Source: Pictodentalium vernedei (taxonomy: Eukaryota > Mollusca > Scaphopoda > Dentaliida > Dentaliidae). From it: DNA of 64,000 nt. Of this stretch, positions 29,396 through 40,072 are shown one piece after another (position 1 is the stretch's first letter; every line of letters starts with the position of its first letter). The notes beneath the pieces were generated by a model. The model made no database searches, was not told the DNA's origin, and saw only the letters and a list, made by a program, of their open reading frames with translations. The position numbers and the translations under genes were made by a program. The stretch covers positions 175,264,356 through 175,328,355 of the forward strand of contig CM062297.1 of NCBI GenBank assembly GCA_031216915.1. Direction: 5' to 3'.

Positions 29396-30308
29396 AGGAC
29401 GATTTTCAGTTATCGGCTAGAGATTCAAATTGTAAATGCGTTGCACGATGTGTTCCAGTGACATTTCGCTTCTAATTAAAAATAAATAGTACGTCAACGA
29501 TTTCTGTTCCGTACATATTTTCGGAACGGGTTTCCATTTTCCGAATGGTTTGGTGTTGCTGTAGATGGGGATTTCATAAATAGGCGTGTAATAAAATGAG
29601 GAGTGTGCTGATGTTTTGGGTCAAACCAATCTGGTGAGAGAAATGATGAATAGGTTTTAACCCTTTGAATCCTGGTGGTAGCTTCCATGTCACTTCAATG
29701 GAAGCAACTGGAAGAGTCCATGTTTATTATTTGGGGTTCGACCAATTAATAATGGTGAAACTATTGATTGGTCTACCCTCCACTTTAACTTAGCAGCCAT
29801 CCTACTAAATGAGTGTATGACATTTCGTGTTCATGGTCTGGAAAATCGGCCTTTCAGTTTCAAGGTGTTAAAATATAAATTTAAATTACACAATGTATGT
29901 TTTAACGGGACAACAAGCCGAAAATTTGAAATAGATAAGCTGGCGAATTGACGAAATCAGAATATTAATTGTTCAAAATATTCAATGATATTGAATATTT
30001 TGTAAGAAAGCACACGTTTCGAGTAAAAAAATCAGCTTGAAGGCGCTTATGTACTGTCTTTTTCAAAAAAGACATATAGCCCTCATAAATCCCGATCTTG
30101 TTACCAACCATTCGTGGACATTTTTGGGACGGCACAAACTGCAAAGTTATTTTAAATGTTCGTCAAAAGTTGATTTCTCAGAAGGACAAAGATGCCGTTA
30201 TGTGTTCACACGTTCGTTTTTGGCGCATGCGTCCGGACAATTTGATTTTGAATTGTCAGTGACGATACGTATTGTGTGAGGTTTATTGGACGCATTACTG
30301 TGTTTCAT

Positions 30309-30522
30309 TTAACCCTTTACCTAACACGGAAAGCAGACGACCCTTGCAAATAAAATTCTTGAATAACGAAATGTTTTCAATTATTGCGTCCAAACCATAG
30401 CTTATGACCCCTCACTGGAACGAGCTCGTTCAGACACAATATGAAAAACATAATGAAAACTGAATGGTGATTTTTGTGAATAGCGCTGGCCGGTTTGGAC
30501 CGTTACTTGGGTAAAGGGTTAA
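30309..30522. mobile_element. TTAA-flanked MITE, copy A (core-deleted)
   Basis: Starts TTAACCCTTTACCTAAC and ends TTGGGTAAAGGGTTAA. It has the conserved AAAGCAGACGAC and AGCGCTGGCCGGTTTGG segments. The central palindrome is partly missing. TTAA with CCC termini is reminiscent of piggyBac-derived MITEs. Confidence 0.7.
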
Positions 30523-31179
30523 ATTCATAGATGTGTTGTTGGCCTAATAACGTAACAATCTATAGGTAAAATAATGCACAGTTGTTGTTCACTGTGCCTG
30601 TTCATTTGGATAGCACCGAAGATAAAATTGTGTCCCTGTGAATTCAGAAGTTATGTCACGTTGTTGTGGTTCCACGTTGGGAATAATAATAATAATATAA
30701 TAATTTCCTGCAACTCCGTTTATCTACAGTGTGGTATCTTCACATTTCGTCTGCCATGAAGTTTTTAATTACAAATTTCAGAAACTGTATGTTGCTTCTG
30801 TTGTCTTACACTTTGCAAAAATGATTTTTCACATTCTCTGTTGCACGAAAAGCAAAATCTCTTTTTTTTTCAAATTCGTGTATTATTACCTCACTTGAGC
30901 GAAGCTCAATGGGAGCTTGAGAAATCACTTTCCGTCCTCCCGTCCGTTTGTTCGTCCGTCCGTCCGTCCACCTGTCCGTCAGGCGTGAACTTCACTTTAT
31001 CGACTTCTCATAAACTACCCGGTCTAATTGAACCAAATTTAATGTGCATGTTCGTTATCATCTGTTAATATCTGTGCGTTTAAATGCCGTTTCCAAACCG
31101 ACAGGGGGCACCACAGGAGCATAATTATGTTAGCGCCTACATTCTTTTTTTAAATTAAGAAAATCTACTTCGGAACTAA

Positions 31180-32165
31180 AGATCTCAGATTCAGGTGTAT
31201 GTCGGAACAAGTGCCTGGGTTTATATTTGGGTTGCCTATGTGGATCCGAATTTTAATTTGATGTAATAGGAGGAATTCTTTTAGGAACCACTTCTTCAGA
31301 TCTACCAGCCAAAATCTTTTCGGAACACTGCATCTTTAGTGGGGTCAGCTTGAAATGTGTTCAAATCACGTCATGTTAATGATATTATATTAATATCTGT
31401 GTTCATGGTGGGAGCCCAAATTTTAACTTTGTATAACATGGGAAACAGTTTTGTTTTAAATCTTCTTCCGATACACCAGTCAGAATCTTTTGGTATTTGG
31501 TATGTAACATTCTCAGTGCTCAGTGGGGACATACAAGTTTCTTCAAACCAAGCGCCTGGGTTCATATTTTGTTTCCCTATAGGAATCCGAATTTTAACTA
31601 AGTCCAGTATGAGGAATATTCTTTAAATATCTTCATCTTCGGATACACCAGTCAGAATCTTTTGATGATAGGTATTGAATGTCCCTAGAGGTTAGCTTCC
31701 AGTTTGTTCAGAGCAGTCTCTGGGGTCGAACTTCAACGTATCACAATATGAGGAATATTCTTAAAAATCTTCTTCAGATCAACCAGTCAGAATCTTTTTA
31801 TGTTTGATTTTTTGGTATGCAGCACTCTTAGAAGGTTCAGATTCACGTTTGTTCAATGTGCATCCTTCGGGTGATTCTTAGCCTTCCTATGGGATTCCGA
31901 ATTTTAACTTGGTGCAATTTGGGGAATATTCTTTAAAACTCATCTTCGTCAGATCCATCAGTCAGATGTTTGGGGATTTGGTTTGCAGTATCCTTTGTAG
32001 GGTCGAATTCCGGTTTGTTCAAATCAAGTTCCCGGTGTTCATATTTAAGCTTTCTATGGCAGTCTAAATTTTAACTTGATGCAATTCTTTTAAAAATATT
32101 CTTCAGATCCACTTGTCAGTACGTTTTAATATTTGATATGCAGCAACCTTAGGAGGTTCCGATTC
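31180..32165 (+). repeat. Diverged tandem array, ~150-200-bp unit
   Basis: At least five degenerate units share CAGTCAGAATCTTTT, a TTCATATTT...CCTAT(A/G)GG segment, GAATTTTAACTT and GAGGAATATTCTTTA. Unit length varies because of indels. Confidence 0.7.
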
Positions 32166-32662
32166 CCGCTTGTTCAAATCAAGTCCCTTGGACCAATTAC
32201 AACTGCACCAACTGCCGCAACACCAATCCTTGCAATTACTTCACTAATCATCATAACAAAAACTACAGAAACAAAGTTCTACACCTTCAACACTAACCAC
32301 TCACTACTACACTACCAACCTCGACTCATCATCAGCCACTTCAACACCCATCACAACGACTATTTTTCCAACATCTGGTGCACAAACTACTTCAATTTCA
32401 ACAGCAGTTATTGTTATTTCCCTTCATCAATCATCTTTATGGAAACTAAAAAAGCGAAACTTCAACTCCAACACTAACCACTCATTCTCATCCCATCAAT
32501 CACGACGGTTGTGGTTCCAATTACTGCTACTCCTACACTAACTACTCATTGGTACCTACCAACAACCACGACTACCTCTACACCAGCCTCTACAACAGCA
32601 ACCCCCAAAACAACTCAATCACTATTCCTACACAGCCAATCAGCTATCCGTTGGGTTAAAAA

Positions 32663-32915
32663 CTAACCCTTTACCTAACATGAAAAGCAGACGACACTTC
32701 CAAAAGAAATTCTTGAACAACTACTGTTTTCATTTTTTTGTCTCAAACACATGGGTTATGACCCCTCATTGGAACGATCTCGTCGAGCTCGTTCCAATGA
32801 GGGGTCATAACCTATGTTTTTGAGACAAAAAATAAAAAGAAATAATGAAAATTTATTGGAGATTCTTGAGAATAGCGCTGGCCGGTTTTGGCCGTTACGT
32901 TGGGTAAAGGGTTAA
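32663..32915. mobile_element. TTAA-flanked MITE, copy B
   Basis: A complete copy, TAACCCTTTACCTAAC to GGGTAAAGGGTTAA. The core palindrome has GGAACGA(T/G)CTCG and CGAGCTCGTTCC arms and the flanking GACCCCTCATT / AATGAGGGGTC. Confidence 0.78.
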
Positions 32916-33131
32916 CCAAAATCATACATTTTGGTTCATTTCAACCCAACTGATTTTAGAGTGCCCTTTACCTAAAACTACTACGTGACCTATTGAACAC
33001 TAACCACAAAAACATCACCAAATGCTACTCCAACATCGTCAGTCACCAAGACACCTATACTTATAATTACTACATCATCTTCTATAATAACAGCGTTGTC
33101 CACACCAACCGCTGTTAGATCAGCTGCCACT

Positions 33132-33633
33132 ACACTGCAAAAAATAAAGGTTCTTTTTAAAACCAAAACTGGTTCTAATCTTGTCCCTGAGATGGAACCA
33201 GTTTAGTTTAAACAGTATTTATTTCAAATCAAATAAATTTACCAAGGTTAGCATTCAATTTTAACAGAATAATACATGAACTGAAGTAGATTCAGCAGTA
33301 AACTTGGAGCTTATTCAACGCAGTCGCCAAACATTTTGAAACAAAGCGAATATAAATACCTGGTATATTGGTTCCATACAGAACCAAAATTGGTTCGATA
33401 TACCAACTGTTCATATCTCCTTTGCTTAATAATGATTTGAGACAACCTCGTATAAGCTCCAAGTTTACTGCTGAATCTACTTCAGTTCAGGTATTATTCT
33501 GTTAAAATTGAATGCTAATCTTTATAAATTAATTTGATTTGAAATAAATACTGTTCAAACAGAACCGTTCCATCTCAGGGACAAGATTAGAACCAGTTTG
33601 GGTTCTAAAGAGAACCTATATTTTTTGCTGTGT
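33132..33633. repeat. Large fold-back element
   Basis: The left arm (33132-33315, starting ACACTGCAAAAAATAAAGG) pairs with the right arm (33450-33633). Shared blocks include TTTACTGCTGAATCTACTTC and ATTCAATTTTAACAGAATAA. About 180-base arms flank a ~130-base spacer; non-coding. Confidence 0.8.
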
Positions 33634-34244
33634 ACAACAACCACCTCAACAACACTGTCAACTAATACTTCACAATCACTATGACTACCACTGAAACCAC
33701 TGCCCCTCCAACAGCTGCTACACCAACTACTGAAACATCAGCAATGACAACCACTCTGCTTTCAAGTAAGGTCCACTATGCTGTCACGCTACACAACAAT
33801 TATGACTACAACAACAAATCACGTGATATTATTTTGTTGACATTTTAAAAACAAAAGCGATTTACTTCTCGGTTTGTAAATTTGTCGGGCGGATGTTGCA
33901 GATTCGTTAGGTAAAGGGATGAACAACTTTCATGTTAAGTTTTAATCATTCAAATGTGTATGTGGGTGGGGGAGGGATGATTACAAAATATATGATTTGT
34001 AAATGTGGTTTGCACCCTCTTTTGGGTCAAATCAACTCCAAATGGGAGTTGATTTTAACACGAATAGGTTTTAAAATTTAGATTTAAATTACACAATGTA
34101 TGTTTAATAACAGAGTATAGCATCTTCCAAAACAATCAGTGTTATTATATTAATTACATATTGTAAGAATCGTTGAATTCGATCAACGAAGAGGACAGGT
34201 GCGAAAAAGGTTCGAGCAATTTTAGACACGTCTTTTTCACAATT

Positions 34245-34376
34245 ACACTCTAAAATCTGTTGGGTTAAAAATCAACCCAAATCGACTGGGTTGAGTGAAT
34301 ATGAACCCAAATTGGGTTCATATTCACTCAACCCTGTCGATTTGGGTTGATTTTTAACCCAGGTGATTTAGAGTGT
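34245..34376. repeat. Fold-back element abutting exon C splice site
   Basis: Arms of ~65 bases with almost no loop. ACACTCTAAA at the left matches TTTAGAGTGT at the right, and GGGTTGAGTGAATATGAACC is mirrored in the centre. It ends 18 bases before the exon C boundary at 34395. Confidence 0.85.
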
Positions 34377-34394
34377 AGCGCTCTCTATCGTCAG

Positions 34395-34607
34395 GTTGGT
34401 GCCAGAGTCAGTCAGATGGCTGGCAACACATGGGAAAATTCAAGAAGCAGAAGCAGCGCTGAAAGGAATCGCAAAATTCAACAAGAAAGACCCACTTCCA
34501 GACAGCTTTTTAGACGCAGAAGTGAAAGAAGAGAAACGAGAGAGTATCCTCAGTGTGTTCACGTCGCGGCAATTGCTCTCACGATTCCTCATTTCCATAA
34601 CAAACTG
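34395..34607 (+). CDS. SLC22-like transporter, exon C (large cytoplasmic loop and TM7)
   Basis: Acceptor TCGTCAG, donor GTATGT. It completes a Trp codon and reads LVPESVRWLATHGKIQEAEA, the diagnostic (V/I)PESxRWL motif that opens the large intracellular loop between TM6 and TM7 in SLC22 and related MFS sugar/organic ion carriers. A charged loop follows (KFNKKDPLPDSFLDAEVKEE), then LSVFTSRQLLSRFLISITN, the start of TM7. There are no stops. The last third of this exon is duplicated twice downstream as unusable fragments (34733-34821 and 34908-34954). Confidence 0.9.
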
Positions 34608-34732
34608 GTATGTTTATTTGCACAGTACATATTTTTATTCCACACTACACAGCAATGCATAATTCATCTTTTTTTCACCTGAAACATTTGACCCAGTACA
34701 CTTAACAAGAAAGGCCTACCTTCCTGACAGTA

Positions 34733-34954
34733 GAAGTGAAAGAAGTGAGCACACAGAGTGCCATCAATATGTTCACATCTCGGCAATTTCTCACACAATT
34801 CCTTATTTCCGCAACGAACTGGTAAGTGTATTTGCACAATACAGATTTTTATTCCAAACTACATCGCAATGCATAATTTCTGGGGTTTTCTTACCTGGAA
34901 CATTCGAACATCTCGGCAATTTCTCACACAATTCCTTATTTCCATAACGAACTG
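34733..34954 (+). pseudogene. Tandem duplicated exon C fragments with intact donors
   Basis: 34733-34821 reads EVKEVSTQSAINMFTSRQFL and on to ATN plus TG, followed by GTAAGT. 34908-34954 repeats only TSRQFLTQFLISITN with GTAAGT. Both align with the end of exon C. Neither has an acceptor that would give the right frame (the candidate AG at 34729-34730 gives another frame). The downstream TTTGCACAATACAG and ATCGCAATGCATAATT segment is duplicated with them. Confidence 0.7.
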
Positions 34955-36140
34955 GTAAGTGTTTTTGCACAATACAGATTTTTATTCCAAACTACATCGC
35001 AATGCATAATTTTGGGGTTTTATTACCTGGAACATTCGAACGTCGTTTGTTTTTTAAAAAAGTAATACCATGTTAGTCAGGTGGGCTAGCGAAGTGAAAC
35101 TGATTTCACTATGACTTTTGTACAAAAGGGCCGCCGTTGACCGGTCACTTTGCAAGGACATCACTGTGGATTACGACCAGTCCGCGGTGACTATATTGTA
35201 CATTATCTCTATGAACGTGCAAGCATACTTAAAAGGCCCTCGCACCGAATGAATAAATGAATGAGGAGTGTATCAATACATAAACAGACGATTTGAAGTT
35301 GAACAACCAATGAAGATCGAATTTTGAAGTATTGCAGCTGTGATTGGAATGTATGGTAGTGGCATGACAGAATTGAAAGATAAGAAAATAAATTATTCTT
35401 TCAATCATTAAAATGAACTCTAAGTTTACATTATTTTTTTTTCAATCAAACATTTGCGAAATGCAGAGAGAAATGTCAATATGCTCTGTAAGGGATCCGA
35501 CTCAACAACAAGGGGAAGTTTGTCAGCAGTGTCCAGGTCTGCAAACCCCACCCACACAAGCGTGTCATTGATTTATTTAATGAAAGTTGTTTGACCGCAA
35601 AATCTTAATTTTATCGACAACTCCTGGAAAAATAAATGCATCCGTGAATTGCACACAACAGTATATCACGCATCCTCATACAGAAATGTTCAAGAAAAAC
35701 ATACCTTCTGAAAACTATAATTGACAGTAGCAGTGTCAGCGAATGAACGATTTTTGACTCTTTTTTGTCATGCCTCGCAGTTGCTAACATCGATGATTTC
35801 GTTCGTGCGCATTAAAATAATTCCTCCGAAAATGGTTTTTGAGTTATGAAGATTTCGAAAGATTTGGGTAAAGTATTGAAAGGTAAATATTTTGTCTTCC
35901 ATTCGCCGTTGTGTTTCCATGGAAACAAAAGAGCGACTGTGATAACAAATTTGTACATTCACGTGATAGTAATAGCATGTATGTATCACAGACGAGCTCC
36001 TATTTTTAAGGACAGATCTCGACGAGTCGAGATATGTCCTTAGAAACAAGAGCTCGACTCTTATACAACATTCTGTACATAAACATAGTGGTGATGATAG
36101 ATTTACTTTACAATTCTCAAATGTAATGCCAATAAGTTGA

Positions 36141-36384
36141 ATAAACCTTTACTTAACATGAAAAGAAGACGGCACTTGTAAACAAAGTTCTAGAATAACT
36201 ATTTTTTTCATTTTTGTCTCAAAAACATACGTTATGACCCCTCATTGGAACGAGCTTGACGAGCTCGTTCCAAAGAGGGGTTATAACCTATGTTTTTGAG
36301 ACAAAAAATGAAAAATGAAAATTAATTGGCACTTTTGTGAATTGCGCTGGCCGACTTTGGCCGTTACGTTGGGTAAAGAGTTAA
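36141..36384. mobile_element. TTAA-flanked MITE, copy C
   Basis: Same layout as copy B, with a core CCTCATTGGAACGAGCTTG / CGAGCTCGTTCCAAAGAGG. The right end is GGGTAAAGAGTTAA and the left terminus is mutated (ATAAACCTTTAC). Confidence 0.75.
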
Positions 36385-37170
36385 CTAGCATTTTGATTCC
36401 AGATTATCTTTTCAAACTCAAACAACGCTTGTCATTTCGATCGAAACTGTATGCAGCTGCCTTGAACATTTCCGATCCACGAATAAGTAGAACCCTTCGG
36501 TCGTCACTACCCCCTCTCACCCCCTTCAGATCCTACAAGCTCACCAATCAAACAGTGGAATAATTTGTACGTTTTTTAAAGGCTCTTCTGAAGCATATCG
36601 GGATATATCCGGGCCACATTCAGTTAAAATCGTTATGGATTCCCACAGAAGGATGCTTTATGAATGATTATGAAGTGGTCATACCTTTGATTCAGTCCGC
36701 CATCACTCCAATGAGAGCATTTTTCCCGTTCAGCGGTAATTCCGAAGCAAACTTTCTGGTCAATTTTCGTTTCGCCTCTAGTCTGTATGATTTAACCTGC
36801 AGTCTGCAAAACTTTTCGTCCTTTCTCCTGCAGTAGTTAAGTCTCTTTCGCCTGTAAGAACGAGGTCAATAAAGTCAATCCGTGTACCGATGCATATTTA
36901 GGACATGGATGAGACGTTTTCTATTGTTATGACGACATAGCTAGCTCATTAAACAGGTTTTATCGTACAATCAACATGTATTTTGTCTGTATTAATTCCG
37001 CAACTGTCGTGTTTCCGACTCCCTGATACAGATGTTTGTATCAGGGGGTCGGATACCATCACGTTCCTTTCGCGTGAGTTCCATTTTTTTGTTCATCCAT
37101 ACGAATAAATAGTTCGTTATATATTCGTCTATATTCTTGACTTATCCCCAATATATTGTAAGATAAAATT

Positions 37171-37327
37171 ATTATTACCAGTATGTGGATGTACAAAATA
37201 TGTATCCGAGTCTCGCTCCGGGTTCTAAGGGCAGATCACGACGAGTCGAAGACGAGTCGTGGTCTACCCTTAGAACCCGGAGCGAGACTCGGATACATAT
37301 TTTGTACATCCACATAATGGTAATAAT
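37171..37327. repeat. Long near-perfect palindrome
   Basis: Arms of about 70 bases. ATTATTACCA...TATGTGGATGTACAAAATA at the left is mirrored at the right. GTCTCGCTCCGGGTTCTAAG pairs with CTTAGAACCCGGAGCGAGAC. The centre is ACGACGAGTCG-AAGACGAGTCGT. There is almost no divergence between arms, so it is young or maintained. Confidence 0.85.
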
Positions 37328-38294
37328 CTCTATATATAGTCATTATAATGACATTATAACGACTTAAAATCCAGAAGTTTACTGCAAAAGAGGAGTTTAT
37401 GCATCTCTGATAGAGTACTGTTATCTTCGAAGACCGCCCACCCTGTGGCAACAAAATTGTCCTTGTCCATTTTCCAAATAAAACACCTCATTGAGAATAT
37501 TACACAGTTTATGTCTCATTTTAATAAGAAACAGGGCGTAATGCTTCACATGAAAATTACGATTACGATCTGCTTCAGTTATATCCAGAATATAAAGGTA
37601 TACCACTCTCAGTTGTCACTGGTGGGGTTACACTTGGTGGACCTGTATTTGTGAGGAAGTACCCAGTGGATAAATCCGGGAGGACGTGGTTATGCAGGGC
37701 TTATTTTTCATCTACATTTGGGAGAATCCATTTTGATTTCTACGAAAATGGTTGCGAGAATCCATACCTGCTATTAGTGTTCCAGAATTCTATGAGGCTT
37801 CCATGGTTGAATCCCTGTTGTATATTGACAACACATGTTAACCATTTACCCCACACAGTTTTTTACTTTTTAAAACATCAACTGATTTTTTGAAAAAATA
37901 AACAATATTTGTCAATAAAACCTTATAAATTTGGATGTCATTGGAACCGGCCCATTAAGCCGGTTCCAATGACAGCCATGTTTGTAAAATTTGGTTGACG
38001 AAATGACAGGATATTTCAGGTCATGTTAGCTTTCAAGTGGTTAATTTGCTGTCGCTGTGTTAGATAAAGGGTCAGTTGGCTCAATTCTTGTCACGTGAAT
38101 CCTAAAATAGGTGCAGCGAGAATCTACATGGATTCTCGCTGGTTTTGCGTGAATCGATTGTCGGATTCTCGTAGAAATAAAAGCCTTGTTATGATCCCTC
38201 ATTCCTCGCCCTCAGTGAAGTTTGTCTTGTCGAATAGCGTACTATTGTACGTTAGATTCCAGCGCTAGCGGCATCCATCTACCTCTTAGGCAGC

Positions 38295-38600
38295 GCGCCG
38301 GCTCGGTGGTAGCGGCATAACGTCAAACCGAGGAGTTCACGGTTCGATCTCCGCTTGGGATAACTGCTTTGTGTCCTTGGGCAAGACACTTAATCCCGAA
38401 TGCCCACGTGTGCGCACGATTGTACTAAGGCGTACTGCACATCGATGGTGTATCTGTCTTCAACCAATGCTAACCCTGCCTATGTGGAGTTAGTATGTTG
38501 GAGAGTCAGACAGTTGTTCGCCGTTGCTCGGTGGTTCTCTCCGGCGCCCGTAAAACTGTCTGACTCGAGGCGCACCATTGACGTCTAGCACGCCTTAGTA
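38295..38600 (+). repeat. tRNA-derived SINE-like copy 1
   Basis: GGCTCGGTGGTAGCGG (box A-like) and GGTTCGATCTCCGC (box B-like), then TGTGTCCTTGGGCAAGACA. The body has CAACCAATGCTAACCCTG and GTGGAGTTAGTA, shared with 38862-39178 and 61145-61490. Confidence 0.7.
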
Positions 38601-38639
38601 CACATAATTGAGCTGTTCAAAATACTATATTATAATTAA

Positions 38640-38812
38640 TATTATTTTTCGAAAACAGTCAACAAAACCACATCATGTGACACCTCATTGGAACGAGCTC
38701 GTCGAGCTCGTTCCAATGAGGGGGTCACATCATATGGTTTTGTTGAATTTGTTTGATAAAAAATGAAAAACAAATATTTCAGATAGTTGGGGTTCGGTGG
38801 GTAGAGGGTTAA
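38640..38812. mobile_element. TTAA-MITE, copy D (degenerate)
   Basis: The core palindrome CATTGGAACGAGCTCG / CGAGCTCGTTCCAATG and the right end GTAGAGGGTTAA are recognisable. The left end is degenerate. Confidence 0.6.
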
Positions 38813-38861
38813 CATGATGATCTTTACCATAATTGTCATAAAGAAATATTGTAAACAAACA

Positions 38862-39178
38862 CATGGGACCGCGGTGGCTCTATGGTTACCGAATTGGACG
38901 TCAAACCAAAAGGTCCACGATCCCCGCCGGGGGGGGGGGGGGGGGGCTGCTTTGTGTCCTTGGGCAAGGCACTTCATGCCGATTGCCCACGAGTGGGCAC
39001 AGTGGCGTTGGTACTAAGGCGTACCGCAGGTCGATGGTGCACTTGTCTTCAACCAATGCTAACCCGGCTTGTGTGGAGTTGGTGCGTTGGGCAGTCTGGC
39101 AGTTGCTCGCCGTTGCTCAGTGGGTCTCTTCGGGTACTTTGGCTTCTTGCACCTGTCCGACACGAGGTGACGCAATAC
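38862..39178 (+). repeat. tRNA-derived SINE-like copy 2
   Basis: Begins CCGCGGTGGCTCTATGGTTA and has a G homopolymer where the box B stem lies. TGTGTCCTTGGGCAAGGCA follows, then the same body as copy 1. Confidence 0.72.
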
Positions 39179-39845
39179 ATAAATAACCACAGTAACTGGC
39201 GTGATTCGACAGCAAGTTTAAAGCTTTTGTAAGTCGTCTCCTGTAGAGAGGTGATAAATACACAATGGCGTTACAAGACCAGGCGGAGTTCAATATAATT
39301 TCACGATCAGAGTCATCAAAGGAGAAAAAGAAAAAAATACTCTTAGAAAAAAGGAATTATATATAACAAGACACGGTGCTTACTGACGTGGGCTGATAAT
39401 TGCCAAGTCGAAACAAAGTGAAGATCATGAATCATATGGCTGGAATAGGAGAAATGTCACACGTTGGTATCATTTTGTGCCCCACGCCCCCCCCCCCCCA
39501 CCCCCAAGGTGATGTGAATTTAAGCAAAACTATCACGATAACAAAATACCTGTCCCGTATTACCATCCGTCAAAACACCGCAATGACAGGTCGACCATCC
39601 GAGTCCTCCTCTCCCGTACCCCGGATGTTTGTGTAACACGGGCAATATAAGAGGTAGTGATATGTTCTTTCTATTTCACCACAGGTACAAAACGTACATG
39701 TAGTCACTGAGATGTGATTGTTAAACAAATGTTAGGTGATATTTCTTCGTTGGAATTGTTGGATAAGGGATCTTGTTTCCCTTGGACCATTTGCTATAGT
39801 GTACCAGCTCTGTTAAAATTCACACCTTCTCTTCCATATTCACAG

Positions 39846-40072
39846 GATGGTATGCTGCATGGTATTATATGGTTTGACGTTTAACGCTGAGAAATTGGAT
39901 GGAAATTTGTTTGTCAACTTTTCTGCCACCATACTCGTAGAAGCTCCGTCTTATATCATTGTGATTTTCTTAGTGGACAGAACGGGGAGAAGGCGTTTAT
40001 ATATCATTGTTATGTTGATAGGAGGAGTGGCCTGTGTTGCGACTATATTTCCTGTGCTATACGATAAAAAAG
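39846..40072 (+). CDS. SLC22-like transporter, exon D (TM7-TM9)
   Basis: Acceptor ATTCACAG, donor GTGATT. It completes a Trp codon and reads MVCCMVLYGLTFNAEKLDGN, the YGL(S/T)xNxxxLxGN block of SLC22 TM7. LVEAPSYIIVIFLVDRTGRR follows, the second MFS DR(F/T)GRR loop between TM8 and TM9, and then TM9 (LYIIVMLIGGVACVATIFPV). There are no stops. It joins in frame to exon E across a 23.6-kb intron that holds element 2. Confidence 0.92.

Larger units (their letters stand above)
27641..34394 (+). other. Host intron between exons B and C
   Basis: No gene is recognised. It contains G/T-rich sequence (27960-28490), a G run near 28494, short fold-backs (28241, 29340), a diverged tandem array (31180-32165) and A/C-rich Thr-codon-like cryptic repeats (32200-32640, 33000-33130, 33650-33780). 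It also holds two TTAA-MITE copies, a 500-bp fold-back (33132-33633) and a fold-back immediately before exon C. Confidence 0.55.
34608..39845 (+). other. Host intron between exons C and D
   Basis: No gene is recognised. It holds two duplicated fragments of exon C, MITE copies C and D plus a related element near 37840-38070, a long palindrome (37171-37327), a fold-back at 35990-36060, and two SINE-like copies (38295-38600 and 38862-39178). G and C homopolymers lie near 38930 and 39490. Confidence 0.55.

Noticed and set aside
32133-32477. Thr-rich ORF as a mucin-like gene
   Set aside because: It is a chance frame through A/C-rich cryptic repeats, without signal peptide, splice structure or conserved domain.
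38295-38370. Functional tRNA gene
   Set aside because: Box A- and B-like sequences are present, but the sequence cannot fold into a proper cloverleaf and it continues into a repeated SINE-like body.
38814-39232. Overlapping ORFs around the G homopolymer
   Set aside because: They run through the SINE-like copy 2 and its G run in all frames; composition artefact.
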